Source: CAIWHR01 sp963717695
GTDB taxonomy: Bacteria; Pseudomonadota; Gammaproteobacteria; Burkholderiales; Casimicrobiaceae
DNA length: 64,000 nt
Assembly (NCBI GenBank): GCA_963717695.1
Contig: CAVQWR010000008.1
Coordinates: 62,001-126,000 of the forward strand
Reading direction: 5' to 3'
Shown in pieces: positions 56,687 to 64,000 of the stretch. The notes beneath the pieces were generated by a model. That model made no database searches and was not told where the DNA came from. It saw nothing but the letters and a program-made list of their open reading frames with translations. Positions within the stretch are counted from its first letter, which is position 1. Each line of letters opens with the position of its first letter. Position numbers and translations under genes: made by a program.

Positions 56687-59119
56687 TCAGCGCTCGCGCG
56701 GCAGCGGAGATTCCGGCGGCAATTCGCCCACGCGGCGCCACGCCTTCGTCCGCACGACGCTGTCGGCGAGTCGACGCACAAGCTCGGGCGTGACCGTCAA
56801 CGGTGATGCCGTGAGCGCCCGATAGGCCGTGGTCGATTCCGTGAGCCCGCGCGCCTGCGCTGCGCGCGCTGCAGCGCCCGCGGACGTCACGAGCGAGGCA
56901 AACATGTCCGTCCGGTTGGCCGTGTCTCCATCGTTCACCGCGGCGTAGAACGGCACGAACTCGGCACCTACGCTCGCGAGGCCCTGATAGTCGCCAAGGA
57001 AGAGCCCTTCGGCGAACGGGGCATTCGCGAGATCGAATGGGCCTGCGACGCGGCTTTCCGTCCACGTGACGCCATCGCTCGAGCGCGCGATCCAGTAATC
57101 GGTCGGGAGCGTGGCGGGGTCGGGCGTGTTGCTGCGGAAATCGTAATAGGAGACACCGATGGTGCCGTCGCTGCGAACCGTCACGGCAGGCGTGAATGCG
57201 GCGACCGACGCGTCTCGATTGACCTGCACCGGCGCCGACCACGTGAGCCCGCCATCGTTCGAGCGCGAGAGCGCTACGCCGTCGCGCACGCCGCCGGAAA
57301 AGCGCGCGTCCTGCCACACCGCCACCAGCGCGCCGCCGGGGCCGGCGGCGATTGCACCGAGGTTGCTCCCGTCGCGCACCGGCCTTGCGCTGTCGGGATC
57401 GTCCGTTCCGACCGACTGGACGTCGGCCACGGTGAACGGCGCGGACCACGTGATGCCCTTGTCGGTCGAGCGGATCACCATCAGCTTCGTCGACGCCCCC
57501 AGGAACTGCGTGAAGAACGTGACCAGCGTTCCGTCGGAAAGCACGACGGTCTGGTTGTTGATGGTCTGGTTCGTGCCACCCGGATCGTAGATGACGCGCG
57601 GCGCTTCCCACGTGATGCCGCCGTCGACGGTGCGGCTGAAGTACGTCGGCCCGTGGCTAGTGGGCTCTAGCCGGTCCCATACCGCGTAGGCGTAGCCTGC
57701 CATCGTCGGATCGGCGGCGATCGAATCCTTGTCGTTGAACGCGGTCGGTCCGTCGCTGATCAGCGTGGCCGGCACGCTCCAGGTGCGCCCGCCATCGGTC
57801 GAGCGGCTCGCCAGCACCGCATTGACCGAGCCCGCACCGAAGGTCTGCCCGCTGAACGCGATCGCAATCTGGTAGGCGACGCCGTCGGGTCCTATCGCCA
57901 CCCACGGATCGGATCCGCGCGGATAATCGCCACCGTTGGCAGGCGTGCCGCCGGAGCAGCGGGTGAACGGTGCCATCGAGCGAGACCACGTACGCCCGCC
58001 GTCGCTCGACGTGCCGGTCACGAGACCGCGCGCGCCGCCATCCGACCAGCGATCCTGCTGCCAGACTCCGATCACGTTTGCGGGATTCGTCGGGTTCACG
58101 GCGATGTAGGGCTCGACTTCCGCATTCGCGAACAGCGCGCCTGTCGGCGGCGAGAGATCGCATCCGTTCGTGAATGGCGTTGCCGCCGACGCGCGGTACT
58201 GGGGATCGGGCAACGACTGGCACAGTGTTCCGCCGTTGGCCGCGAAACGATACCGCGTGATTGCCTTCGACTGCGTGACCGGGCCGGGAAAGGGGGCGAC
58301 CATCACCGAATACCCGAACGTCGCGTTGTTGCCGTCGGCGAACGCGAGCGTCGCCGTGCCGACCTGGGTCGCGCTCGCCTGCGCCGGGTTGAATGCGTCG
58401 AAGCGTGCGCCCGAGCTCTGGGACATCGGACCGGTATAGACGTTGCTCGTCCCCTGCCGCTGCACCAGTGCGGACAGCCACAGCGGCGTATGGTCCGCGT
58501 TGTACGTGTACCACGTCGCGAAGATGCTGTTGCCCTGCTGTGCGAGGTTGAGCCCCCAGCCCGGCTCAGCTGCCGTCCACCACAGATCCTGGTAGTTGGT
58601 CGCCGCGGCGAAGTTGGGCGTCGTCGCACTGTAGGTGCAGCTCACCTGCGGACCGGTGGCGAGATCGTAGCGGGTGATCGCCTTCGTCTGCGTCACGCCG
58701 TTCACCGTGTAGGCGAAGCTGCCGGTGTTGGCGTCGGTGAAGGTCAGCGTGCCGCTGCCGACCGCGCTCGACGCCACCGTGCCGGTGAAGTTGCTGAACG
58801 GCGGCCCGCTGCTCGCATTGATCGTGCCCGCATAGGCATTGCCGGTCGATGTCGTGCGCGCCGCCAGCATCGTCAGCCACCATGCCTTGCCGCTGGTGTC
58901 GTAGGTGTACCAGGTGGCGAAGATCTGGTCGCCCTGATGCGCGAAGTTGATCCCCCAGCCCGATTCGGCGGCGTTCCACCACAGGCCTTGGTAATTGGGA
59001 CCGCCCTGCGCGTGCGCGTCGACACAGACGATGAAAAGCATGCATGCCGCGCACACGCGCCCGAGGTGGGAGAGCCGCGCCGCGCGCCTCTCGAACAGTC
59101 TCGCCATCGCGCTTCGCAT
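56687..59119 (-). CDS. Exported sialidase-like protein with Asp-box repeats
   Basis: An 810-residue protein with a signal peptide (VCAACMLFIVCVDAHAQ). Two N-terminal repeats of about 140 residues share LWWNAAESGWGINFAHQGDQ and LWWTAAEPGWGLNLAQQGNS with IFATWYTY. The rest is a beta-propeller-like region with six Asp-boxes (SSDGGRTWS, STDGGRTWS, TVDGGITWE, STDKGITWS, SNDGGLTWS, SSDGVTWT), as in sialidases and BNR proteins. The catalytic Arg triad of true sialidases is not obvious, so hydrolase activity is uncertain. It may be a secreted glycan-binding protein. Confidence 0.75.
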   Translation of the reverse strand: MRSAMARLFERRAARLSHLGRVCAACMLFIVCVDAHAQGGPNYQGLWWNAAESGWGINFAHQGDQIFATWYTYDTSGKAWWLTMLAARTTSTGNAYAGTINASSGPPFSNFTGTVASSAVGSGTLTFTDANTGSFAYTVNGVTQTKAITRYDLATGPQVSCTYSATTPNFAAATNYQDLWWTAAEPGWGLNLAQQGNSIFATWYTYNADHTPLWLSALVQRQGTSNVYTGPMSQSSGARFDAFNPAQASATQVGTATLAFADGNNATFGYSVMVAPFPGPVTQSKAITRYRFAANGGTLCQSLPDPQYRASAATPFTNGCDLSPPTGALFANAEVEPYIAVNPTNPANVIGVWQQDRWSDGGARGLVTGTSSDGGRTWSRSMAPFTRCSGGTPANGGDYPRGSDPWVAIGPDGVAYQIAIAFSGQTFGAGSVNAVLASRSTDGGRTWSVPATLISDGPTAFNDKDSIAADPTMAGYAYAVWDRLEPTSHGPTYFSRTVDGGITWEAPRVIYDPGGTNQTINNQTVVLSDGTLVTFFTQFLGASTKLMVIRSTDKGITWSAPFTVADVQSVGTDDPDSARPVRDGSNLGAIAAGPGGALVAVWQDARFSGGVRDGVALSRSNDGGLTWSAPVQVNRDASVAAFTPAVTVRSDGTIGVSYYDFRSNTPDPATLPTDYWIARSSDGVTWTESRVAGPFDLANAPFAEGLFLGDYQGLASVGAEFVPFYAAVNDGDTANRTDMFASLVTSAGAAARAAQARGLTESTTAYRALTASPLTVTPELVRRLADSVVRTKAWRRVGELPPESPLPRER

Positions 59120-59246
59120 CGGGCCTCCTGCCGCAAGGAGCTCCCGAGGTGCGAGAGCCGAGCCGCGGAATCTACTCCAAATGGAGAGCGCGCCGCAATC
59201 AGCCGGCATCACATGCGCGCGACGCGGACGCGACGCCGCCACTCAA

Positions 59247-60011
59247 TCAGCCGGAGATCCGGTCGACGAAGCGCGTGATGGCGTCGATCACCGCGCCGGG
59301 CTGATCCTTGTGCGGCGAATGGCGGCAGTCCTCGAGCGCGAGGAGCTCGGCGTCGTTCACCTGCGCGCCGATCCGCCGCATCTGCTCCATCGTTCCGTAC
59401 TCGTCGTCCTCGCCCTGGATCGCGAGCACCGGGCAGTCGATCCGCGGCAGGTACTCCTCGATGTTCCACGTGCGAAAATCCGGATGCAGCCAGATGCGGT
59501 TCCAGCCCCGGAAGGCCGAATCGACGTCGGCGTGATAGCGCGCAAGACGTGTCCGGAGCTCGGTGGTCTCGTACGCGACCTTCGCGGCAGCGATGCTTGC
59601 CACCGAAATGTCCTCGACCAGCACGTGCGCCGCGAGCGTGACCACGCCCGTGACCGCACGCGCGCCGGATCCCGCATGGATCAGCGCGATCGAGCCGCCG
59701 TCGCTGTGCCCGACGAGGAGCGGCCGCTCGATCGCGAGCCGGTCGAGCAGTTCCGGCAGCGCGAGAAGCGCCTCGTCGTGCATGTAGCGCACCGGCCGAT
59801 CTCCCACGAGTGGATCCGAGTCGCCGTAGCCGTAGCGCGAGTAGACGAGCGCGTTGCATCCGGTCGCATGCGCGAGCCGGCCCGGAAAGTCGCGCCACAT
59901 CGCAACCGAGCCGAGCCCCTCGTGCAGCAACACGAGCGTCGGACGCGCGGTCTGCCCGACGTCGATGCGCTCGTACTCGATCCGGTGCCCCGCGGCCTCA
60001 GTGAACGGCAT
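59247..60011 (-). CDS. Alpha/beta hydrolase
   Basis: A 254-residue hydrolase of the MhpC/BioH type. It has LVLLHEGLGSVAMWRDFPGR (oxyanion HEG), the nucleophile elbow LLVGHSDGGSIALIHAG with Ser in GHSDG, the acid region IQGEDDEYGT and the catalytic His near CRHSPHKDQP. It lies 10 bases downstream of livF on the same strand and may belong to the transporter operon. The substrate is unknown. Confidence 0.8.
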   Translation of the reverse strand: MPFTEAAGHRIEYERIDVGQTARPTLVLLHEGLGSVAMWRDFPGRLAHATGCNALVYSRYGYGDSDPLVGDRPVRYMHDEALLALPELLDRLAIERPLLVGHSDGGSIALIHAGSGARAVTGVVTLAAHVLVEDISVASIAAAKVAYETTELRTRLARYHADVDSAFRGWNRIWLHPDFRTWNIEEYLPRIDCPVLAIQGEDDEYGTMEQMRRIGAQVNDAELLALEDCRHSPHKDQPGAVIDAITRFVDRISG

Positions 60012-60021
60012 CTCGAAAACC

Positions 60022-60735
60022 CTAGACCCCGAGATGGCGGTGCAGGAGCTCGGGCTGCGCGAGCAGATCGGAGCCGGACCCTTCGAACACGACGCGACCC
60101 TTGACGAGGATCACGTTGCGGTTCGCGATCGCCGTGATCGCCTTGTAGTTCTTGTCGACGATCAGCGTCGCAATCCCGTGGGTGCGGATCTCGTCGACGA
60201 TGCGCCAGATCTCCTTCGCGATCTGCGGCGCGAGCCCTTCGGTCGCCTCGTCGAGGATCAGCAGATCCGGGTTCGTCATCAGCGCCCGGCCAATCGTCAG
60301 CATCTGCTGCTCGCCGCCGGAGAGTTGCCACCCGCCGTTGGCGAGCCGCTCGGCAAGCCGCGGGAACGTCCGCATCACGCGGTCGAACGTCCAGTCGCGG
60401 TGGCCGTCGGCGCCGCTGCGCGCCGCCATCACGAGGTTCTCGCGTACGGTCAGGTTCGGGAATATTCCCCGGCCCTCCGGCACGTACGCGATGCCGGCGC
60501 GCGCGATCAGAAAGGGCGCGGCGCCGGTCATCGGCGTGCCGCGGACGAACACTTCGCCGTGTCGCGGGCGCACGATGCCGAGCATGCTGCGTATCAGGGT
60601 GCTCTTGCCCATCCCGTTGCGCCCCATGAGCCCGACCGTCTCGCCCCGCGCGATCCGGAAATCGATGCCGTGCAGGATGTGGCTCGTGCCGTAATAGGCG
60701 TGCAGCTCGCGCGCCTCGAGGATCGCTTCGCTCAT
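60022..60735 (-). CDS. livF: ABC transporter ATP-binding protein LivF-type
   Basis: A 237-residue ATPase: Walker A GLMGRNGMGKSTLIRSML, signature QLSGGEQQMLTIGRALM, Walker B LLILDEATEGLAPQIA and the switch His region IVDKN. It matches LivF, one of two ATPases of branched-chain amino-acid or aromatic-acid importers. The start overlaps the stop of a 99-codon frame by ATGA. The gene is intact and is followed by the hydrolase gene. Confidence 0.9.
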   Translation of the reverse strand: MSEAILEARELHAYYGTSHILHGIDFRIARGETVGLMGRNGMGKSTLIRSMLGIVRPRHGEVFVRGTPMTGAAPFLIARAGIAYVPEGRGIFPNLTVRENLVMAARSGADGHRDWTFDRVMRTFPRLAERLANGGWQLSGGEQQMLTIGRALMTNPDLLILDEATEGLAPQIAKEIWRIVDEIRTHGIATLIVDKNYKAITAIANRNVILVKGRVVFEGSGSDLLAQPELLHRHLGV

Positions 60736-61031
60736 GCGTGTGCCCCCACGCTTGCGGCCTCATTCGGCAATTCGGCCGCTGCGCTGCAATTCGCGCGGCC
60801 TCCGCGCCGTCCTGCATTTTGCATTGGGGTTGGAAGTCGGCCGCCACCCGCGCTCGCAGACGTGCTGCCTCGATGTCGCGTCGAGGCGAAGTCAACAACG
60901 CATGTCGGCCGCCGCCGCGTGCTCGCGGACGCGCCCTTCGGGCCTGGGCTTCGCCCCGCTCGCATGGGCGTCCTCGCTCCTTGGCTTCGCCCTGCTCGCA
61001 CGGGTGTTCGGGGCGGCCCGACGGCGCTCAT
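60732..61031 (-). other. 99-codon frame filling the livG-livF gap; contains direct repeats
   Basis: The frame starts by ATGA overlap with the livG stop (61028-61031) and ends by ATGA overlap with the livF start (60732-60735). Its product is Arg/Gly/Ala/Pro-rich with no family resemblance. Two imperfect 25-base direct repeats lie at 60947-60971 and 60983-61007. It may be an intergenic repeat that happens to stay open, or a coupling reading frame. I do not claim a functional protein. Confidence 0.3.
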
Positions 61032-61783
61032 GCCGGCAACTCGTCGCCGAGATACGCGCTGCGCACCGCCGGGCTCGACCGGATCTGCGCCGGCGGTCCG
61101 CTCTCCAGCACCTGGCCGTTGACCATCACGGTGATCGTATCCGCGACGGCGAACACGGCGTCCATGTCGTGCTCGACCAGCAGGATCGCGTGCTCGGCCT
61201 TGAGCGCCTTCAGCAGTTCGATCATCCGCTGCGCCTCCTCGGCGCCCATGCCGGCCAGCGGCTCGTCGAGCAGCAGGACGTCCGGTGCGGTCGCGAGCAC
61301 CATTGCGATCTCGAGCTGTCGCTGCTCGCCGTGCGACAGCGACGACGCGGTCACGTCGGCGCGCGCCGAGAGGCCGGCCGCATCGAGCGCGCGGCGCGCC
61401 GCCTCGCAGACCGGCGCCTGCGCAAGCGCGTCCGAGACGATCGCAAACGCGCGCGGCGTACGCGACTGCGCAGCGAGCCGGCAGTTCTCGAATGCGCTGA
61501 ACGCCGGGAAGATGTTGGTCTTCTGGTAGCTGCGGCCGATGCCGAGGCGCGAGCGGCGATCGGGCGTGAGCCGCGAGATGTCGCCGCCCTTGTAGAAGAT
61601 GCTGCCGGACGACGGCGGGAGATCTCCGGACAGCAGGTTGATGAGCGTCGTCTTCCCCGCGCCGTTCGGCCCGAGCACGGCGTGCAGGCGCCGACGGTGC
61701 AGCGCGATCGCCACGTCGTTGACCGCGGTGAGGCCGCCGAAGCGCCGCGTGAGGCCCCGCGTCGTGACGAGCGCGTCACTCAT
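61028..61783 (-). CDS. livG: ABC transporter ATP-binding protein LivG-type
   Basis: A 251-residue ATPase: Walker A AVLGPNGAGKTTLINLLSGD, LGIGRSYQKTNIFPAFSAFE, signature SLSHGEQRQLEIAMVLA and Walker B VLLLDEPLAGMGAEEAQ. The C-terminal region GQVLESGPPAQIRS is LivG-like. I start at 61783 (MSDALVTTRG), preceded by GGAG; an in-frame ATG at 61822 overlaps the livM stop by ATGA and is the alternative. It couples ATP hydrolysis to the LivHM permease. Confidence 0.9.
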   Translation of the reverse strand: MSDALVTTRGLTRRFGGLTAVNDVAIALHRRRLHAVLGPNGAGKTTLINLLSGDLPPSSGSIFYKGGDISRLTPDRRSRLGIGRSYQKTNIFPAFSAFENCRLAAQSRTPRAFAIVSDALAQAPVCEAARRALDAAGLSARADVTASSLSHGEQRQLEIAMVLATAPDVLLLDEPLAGMGAEEAQRMIELLKALKAEHAILLVEHDMDAVFAVADTITVMVNGQVLESGPPAQIRSSPAVRSAYLGDELPA

Positions 61784-61818
61784 CCATGCACTCCGCTTCG
61801 GCGAGCGGTCCTGTCCGC

Positions 61819-62781
61819 TCACTCATTCGGCGGCCCTCCGATGAGCTTGCGCCGGAAGCGCTGCGCGACGCTCGCGAGCCCGCCCGGCAGGAAGATCACG
61901 AGCGCGATGATGGTCGCGCCGAGCAGCAGCTGCCAGTGGGTCGAGACCGCCGAATAGACTTCCTCCATCGCCACGAACGCGAATGCTCCGACGACCGCGC
62001 CGATCAGGCTGCCCTGTCCGCCGAGGATCAGCATCAGGAGGACGTTGCCCGACTGGTGCCACGAGAGGAGTTCAGGATTGACGAACCCGAACTGCAATGC
62101 GGATAGGTAGCCCGCAAGGCCCGCCAGCGCGCCGGCGATGCCGAAGCTCGCGAGCTTGTAGAGATACACCGGAAACCCGAGCGAGCGCATCCGGTGCTCG
62201 TTGCTGCGGATGCCCTGCAGCGCGCGGCCGAACGTCGAGCGCAGCAGCAGTCGCAGGAACACGTAGACGAGCGCCAGCAGCACGAACACGAAATAGTAGA
62301 CGTGCGCCGCATTGGCGAGGTCGAACGGCACGAAGGCGCCGATCGCCGCCGTCGGCTTGAAGTTCATGCTGATCCCGTCGGAGCCGCGGCCGAACGTCGT
62401 GTCGTGGAACACGAAGTAGAACATCTGCGCGAAGGCGAGCGTCACCATGATGAAGTAGATGCCCTTGACGCGCACGACGAATGCACCGACCACCAGCGCG
62501 GCAACGCCCGCGACGGCGATCGCCGCCGGCAGCGTCAGCCACAGGTTCGCCGCCTCGTACTTCGGCGCCATCAGCCCCAGCACGTACGCGCCGACGCCGT
62601 AGTACGCCGCGTGGCCGAACGACACGAGTCCCGTGTAGCCGACCAGGAGATCGAGCGACAACGCGAAGATCGCGAGGATCATCACCTTGGTCACGAGCTC
62701 GGTATAGAACGTCGAGCCGGCCAGCGGGAACAGCGCGAGCAATGCCAGCGCAGTCACGAGCGCGATGCGCCGGCGCTTCAA
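61819..62781 (-). CDS. livM: Branched-chain/aromatic ABC transporter permease LivM-type
   Basis: A 320-residue permease with about nine membrane helices. It has LSLDLLVGYTGLVSFGHAAY and GVGAYVLGLMAPKYEAANLW near the start and a LivM-type coupling region SNEHRMRSLGFPVYLYKLAS. The terminus is basic (RRKLIGGPPNE). It lies 51 bases after livH. It forms the membrane channel with LivH and is intact. Confidence 0.9.
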   Translation of the reverse strand: MKRRRIALVTALALLALFPLAGSTFYTELVTKVMILAIFALSLDLLVGYTGLVSFGHAAYYGVGAYVLGLMAPKYEAANLWLTLPAAIAVAGVAALVVGAFVVRVKGIYFIMVTLAFAQMFYFVFHDTTFGRGSDGISMNFKPTAAIGAFVPFDLANAAHVYYFVFVLLALVYVFLRLLLRSTFGRALQGIRSNEHRMRSLGFPVYLYKLASFGIAGALAGLAGYLSALQFGFVNPELLSWHQSGNVLLMLILGGQGSLIGAVVGAFAFVAMEEVYSAVSTHWQLLLGATIIALVIFLPGGLASVAQRFRRKLIGGPPNE

Positions 62782-62832
62782 CGCGGGATCCCGATCGGAT
62801 GGCGGCGCGTCGCGACGTTGCGCCGGCGGTCG

Positions 62833-63702
62833 CTAGATGCCACGGCGAAAGAGCCCTTCCGGACGCCACAGCAGGATCGCCGCCATCAACAGGTAGACGG
62901 TCACACCGGCCGCTTCCGGGATCAGCACCTTGCCGAAAGTGTCGGCGAGTCCGATCAGCAGCGCCGCGACCAGCGCACCCCATACCGAGCCGATGCCGCC
63001 GATGACGACGACGACGAAGCAGATGATGAGGACGCTCGTCCCCATGCCCGGATATACCGACGACACCGGTGCCGCGATCATCCCGGCGAACGCGGCGAGT
63101 GCCACGCCGAGCGCGAACACCAGCCGGTAGACGAGGTTGATGTTGAGGCCGAGCGAGGCCACCATCTCCCGATTCGACGCACCGGCGCGGATCATCATGC
63201 CGAGCCTCGTCTTCGCGATCAGCAGCCAGAGCAGCACGGCGAGCACGATGCACACCGCCGACATGAACAGCCGGTAGACGGGATATGAGAGCGTTTCGGT
63301 GAGCGGGATCGACCAGTTGAAGATCGCCGGCACGGCGACGCCGTGGACATCGTTGCCGACGATGAGGCTGCGCAGCTCCTCGAACACGAGGATGAGCCCG
63401 TAGGTGAGGAGCACCTGCTGCAGGTGGTCGCGCTTGTAGAGGTGGCTGAACAGCGCCCATTCGAGGAATACGCCGAGCGCCACCGACAGCACGACGCCCA
63501 GCACGATCGCGACGAACAGGCTGCCCGACAGCGTCGACAGCGAGAACGCCATGTAGGCGCCGATCATGTAGAAGCTGCCGTGGGCGAGATTGATGATGCC
63601 CATGATGCCGAAGATCAGCGTCAGGCCGCTCGCGACCAGGAACAGCAGCAGCCCGTACTGGACGCCGTTCAGGAGCTGGATCAGGAACGAGTAGAAGTCC
63701 AT
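62833..63702 (-). CDS. livH: Branched-chain/aromatic ABC transporter permease LivH-type
   Basis: A 289-residue permease with about eight helices: MDFYSFLIQLLNGVQYGLLL, ASGLTLIFGIMGIINLAHGS, RAGASNREMVASLGLNINLV (EAA-like coupling loop), and a C-terminal VYLLMAAILLWRPEGLFRRG. It is the first intact transporter gene after the binding-protein gene. An intergenic hairpin precedes it and may reduce permease expression relative to the binding protein. Confidence 0.9.
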   Translation of the reverse strand: MDFYSFLIQLLNGVQYGLLLFLVASGLTLIFGIMGIINLAHGSFYMIGAYMAFSLSTLSGSLFVAIVLGVVLSVALGVFLEWALFSHLYKRDHLQQVLLTYGLILVFEELRSLIVGNDVHGVAVPAIFNWSIPLTETLSYPVYRLFMSAVCIVLAVLLWLLIAKTRLGMMIRAGASNREMVASLGLNINLVYRLVFALGVALAAFAGMIAAPVSSVYPGMGTSVLIICFVVVVIGGIGSVWGALVAALLIGLADTFGKVLIPEAAGVTVYLLMAAILLWRPEGLFRRGI

Positions 63703-63734
63703 CGCACGCCGCCGGCGAGGTCCCGAAAATGGAG

Positions 63735-63764
63735 CGCGCGGGCAGGCGAATGCCTGCCCGCGCG
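63735..63764 (-). terminator. Hairpin between the binding-protein gene and livH
   Basis: CGCGCGGGCAGGC and GCCTGCCCGCGCG form a 13-bp stem with a 4-base loop. No T-run follows on the minus strand, so it is more likely an mRNA-stabilising or attenuating hairpin than a full terminator. Confidence 0.65.
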
Positions 63765-63789
63765 AGAGTCTACTACGGGTGCGTTGCCG

Positions 63790-64000
63790 TTACAGCTTGC
63801 AGCCGCGCGGCGGGTCGGTGAGGTTCTTGACCGCGACGCCGATGACCTTGTTCTCCTTGCCCTCGACCTTGCGCAGGTAGATATCGTGCACCGGGTTGTG
63901 CGACTTCGAGAGCGCGAGCGAGCCGCGCGGGCTGTCGATCTTCGCGCCTTCCATCGCTTTCACGAGGTCGGCGCGCTTCGACATGTCGCCCTTCACTGCG
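63790..64000 (-). CDS. ABC transporter substrate-binding protein, C-terminal part
   Basis: The C-terminal 70 or so residues of a LivK-like periplasmic binding protein, continuing beyond the window. Family marks are LVKAMEGAKIDSPRGSLALS, HNPVHDIYLRKVEGKENKVI and the end NLTDPPRGCKL; the DSPRG segment and the KSHNPVHD stretch are typical of binding proteins for aromatic or branched-chain acids. It would feed ligand to LivHM. Confidence 0.85.
   Translation of the reverse strand, partial: AVKGDMSKRADLVKAMEGAKIDSPRGSLALSKSHNPVHDIYLRKVEGKENKVIGVAVKNLTDPPRGCKL

Overview
The window reads as a chromosome segment of a GC-rich betaproteobacterium, probably of the Rhodocyclales/Burkholderiales type and able to degrade aromatic acids without oxygen. 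The evidence is the gene order tsaD / rpsU-yqeY-dnaG-rpoD, an RpoD with a long Lys/Ala-rich N-terminus, PEP-CTERM and related C-terminal sorting signals, and a benzoyl-CoA degradation cluster in the Thauera arrangement. The genus cannot be fixed from sequence alone.

Layout. 1-11.5 kb is housekeeping: DNA alkyl repair (ogt), xerD, a YbaK deacylase, folB/plsY, an SDR, tsaD and the macromolecular synthesis operon. 11.7-18.7 kb carries exported proteins: a tandem-repeat protein with a dockerin-like end, a lectin-like protein, and two adjacent paralogues with different C-terminal sorting signals. It also holds a large Pat-like protein (NDP-forming acyl-CoA synthetase fused to GNAT). 18.8-23.7 kb is an accessory island, visibly less GC-rich, with a broken HK97-like capsid gene, small coupled genes, a lipoprotein, a protein with 21 Ala-Gln hexanucleotide units and a possible HEPN-like protein; it ends at a tRNA-Ile2(CAU) gene. 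23.7-30.6 kb holds a TPR sulfotransferase, a GT9-like glycosyltransferase, small membrane proteins, an ion channel and an Rrf2 regulator.

31.3-38.7 kb is a catabolic module: a FlK-like thioesterase, a molybdopterin oxidoreductase with Fe-S and NrfD-like subunits (PadBCD-like), a phenylacetate-CoA ligase-like enzyme and a double GNAT protein, with a related GNAT upstream. 41.7-50.0 kb (minus strand) is a complete class I benzoyl-CoA module: had, oah, dch, bcrC, bcrB, bcrA, bcrD and ferredoxin. korAB (plus strand, 50.2-52.8 kb) diverges from it and would supply reduced ferredoxin; it is followed by a ferritin-like protein and an SDR. The shared had/korA promoter region has a perfect FNR-type site, and a one-mismatch copy precedes the PadBCD-like operon, which suggests joint anaerobic control. 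The inferred flow is phenylacetate to phenylacetyl-CoA to phenylglyoxylate, then (enzyme not in this window) to benzoyl-CoA, dienoyl-CoA and 3-hydroxypimelyl-CoA.

54-64 kb holds an OsmC protein, a cyclase/TPR protein, an Asp-box exported protein, an alpha/beta hydrolase and a Liv-type ABC transporter (livF, livG, livM, livH and the 3' end of a binding-protein gene).

Quality caution: many single-base indels break otherwise well-conserved genes between 33.7 and 37.1 kb and especially between 44.8 and 51.7 kb, whereas the genes of the first 18 kb and the last 12 kb are intact. I annotate the broken genes as single features and discuss artefact versus decay in the findings.
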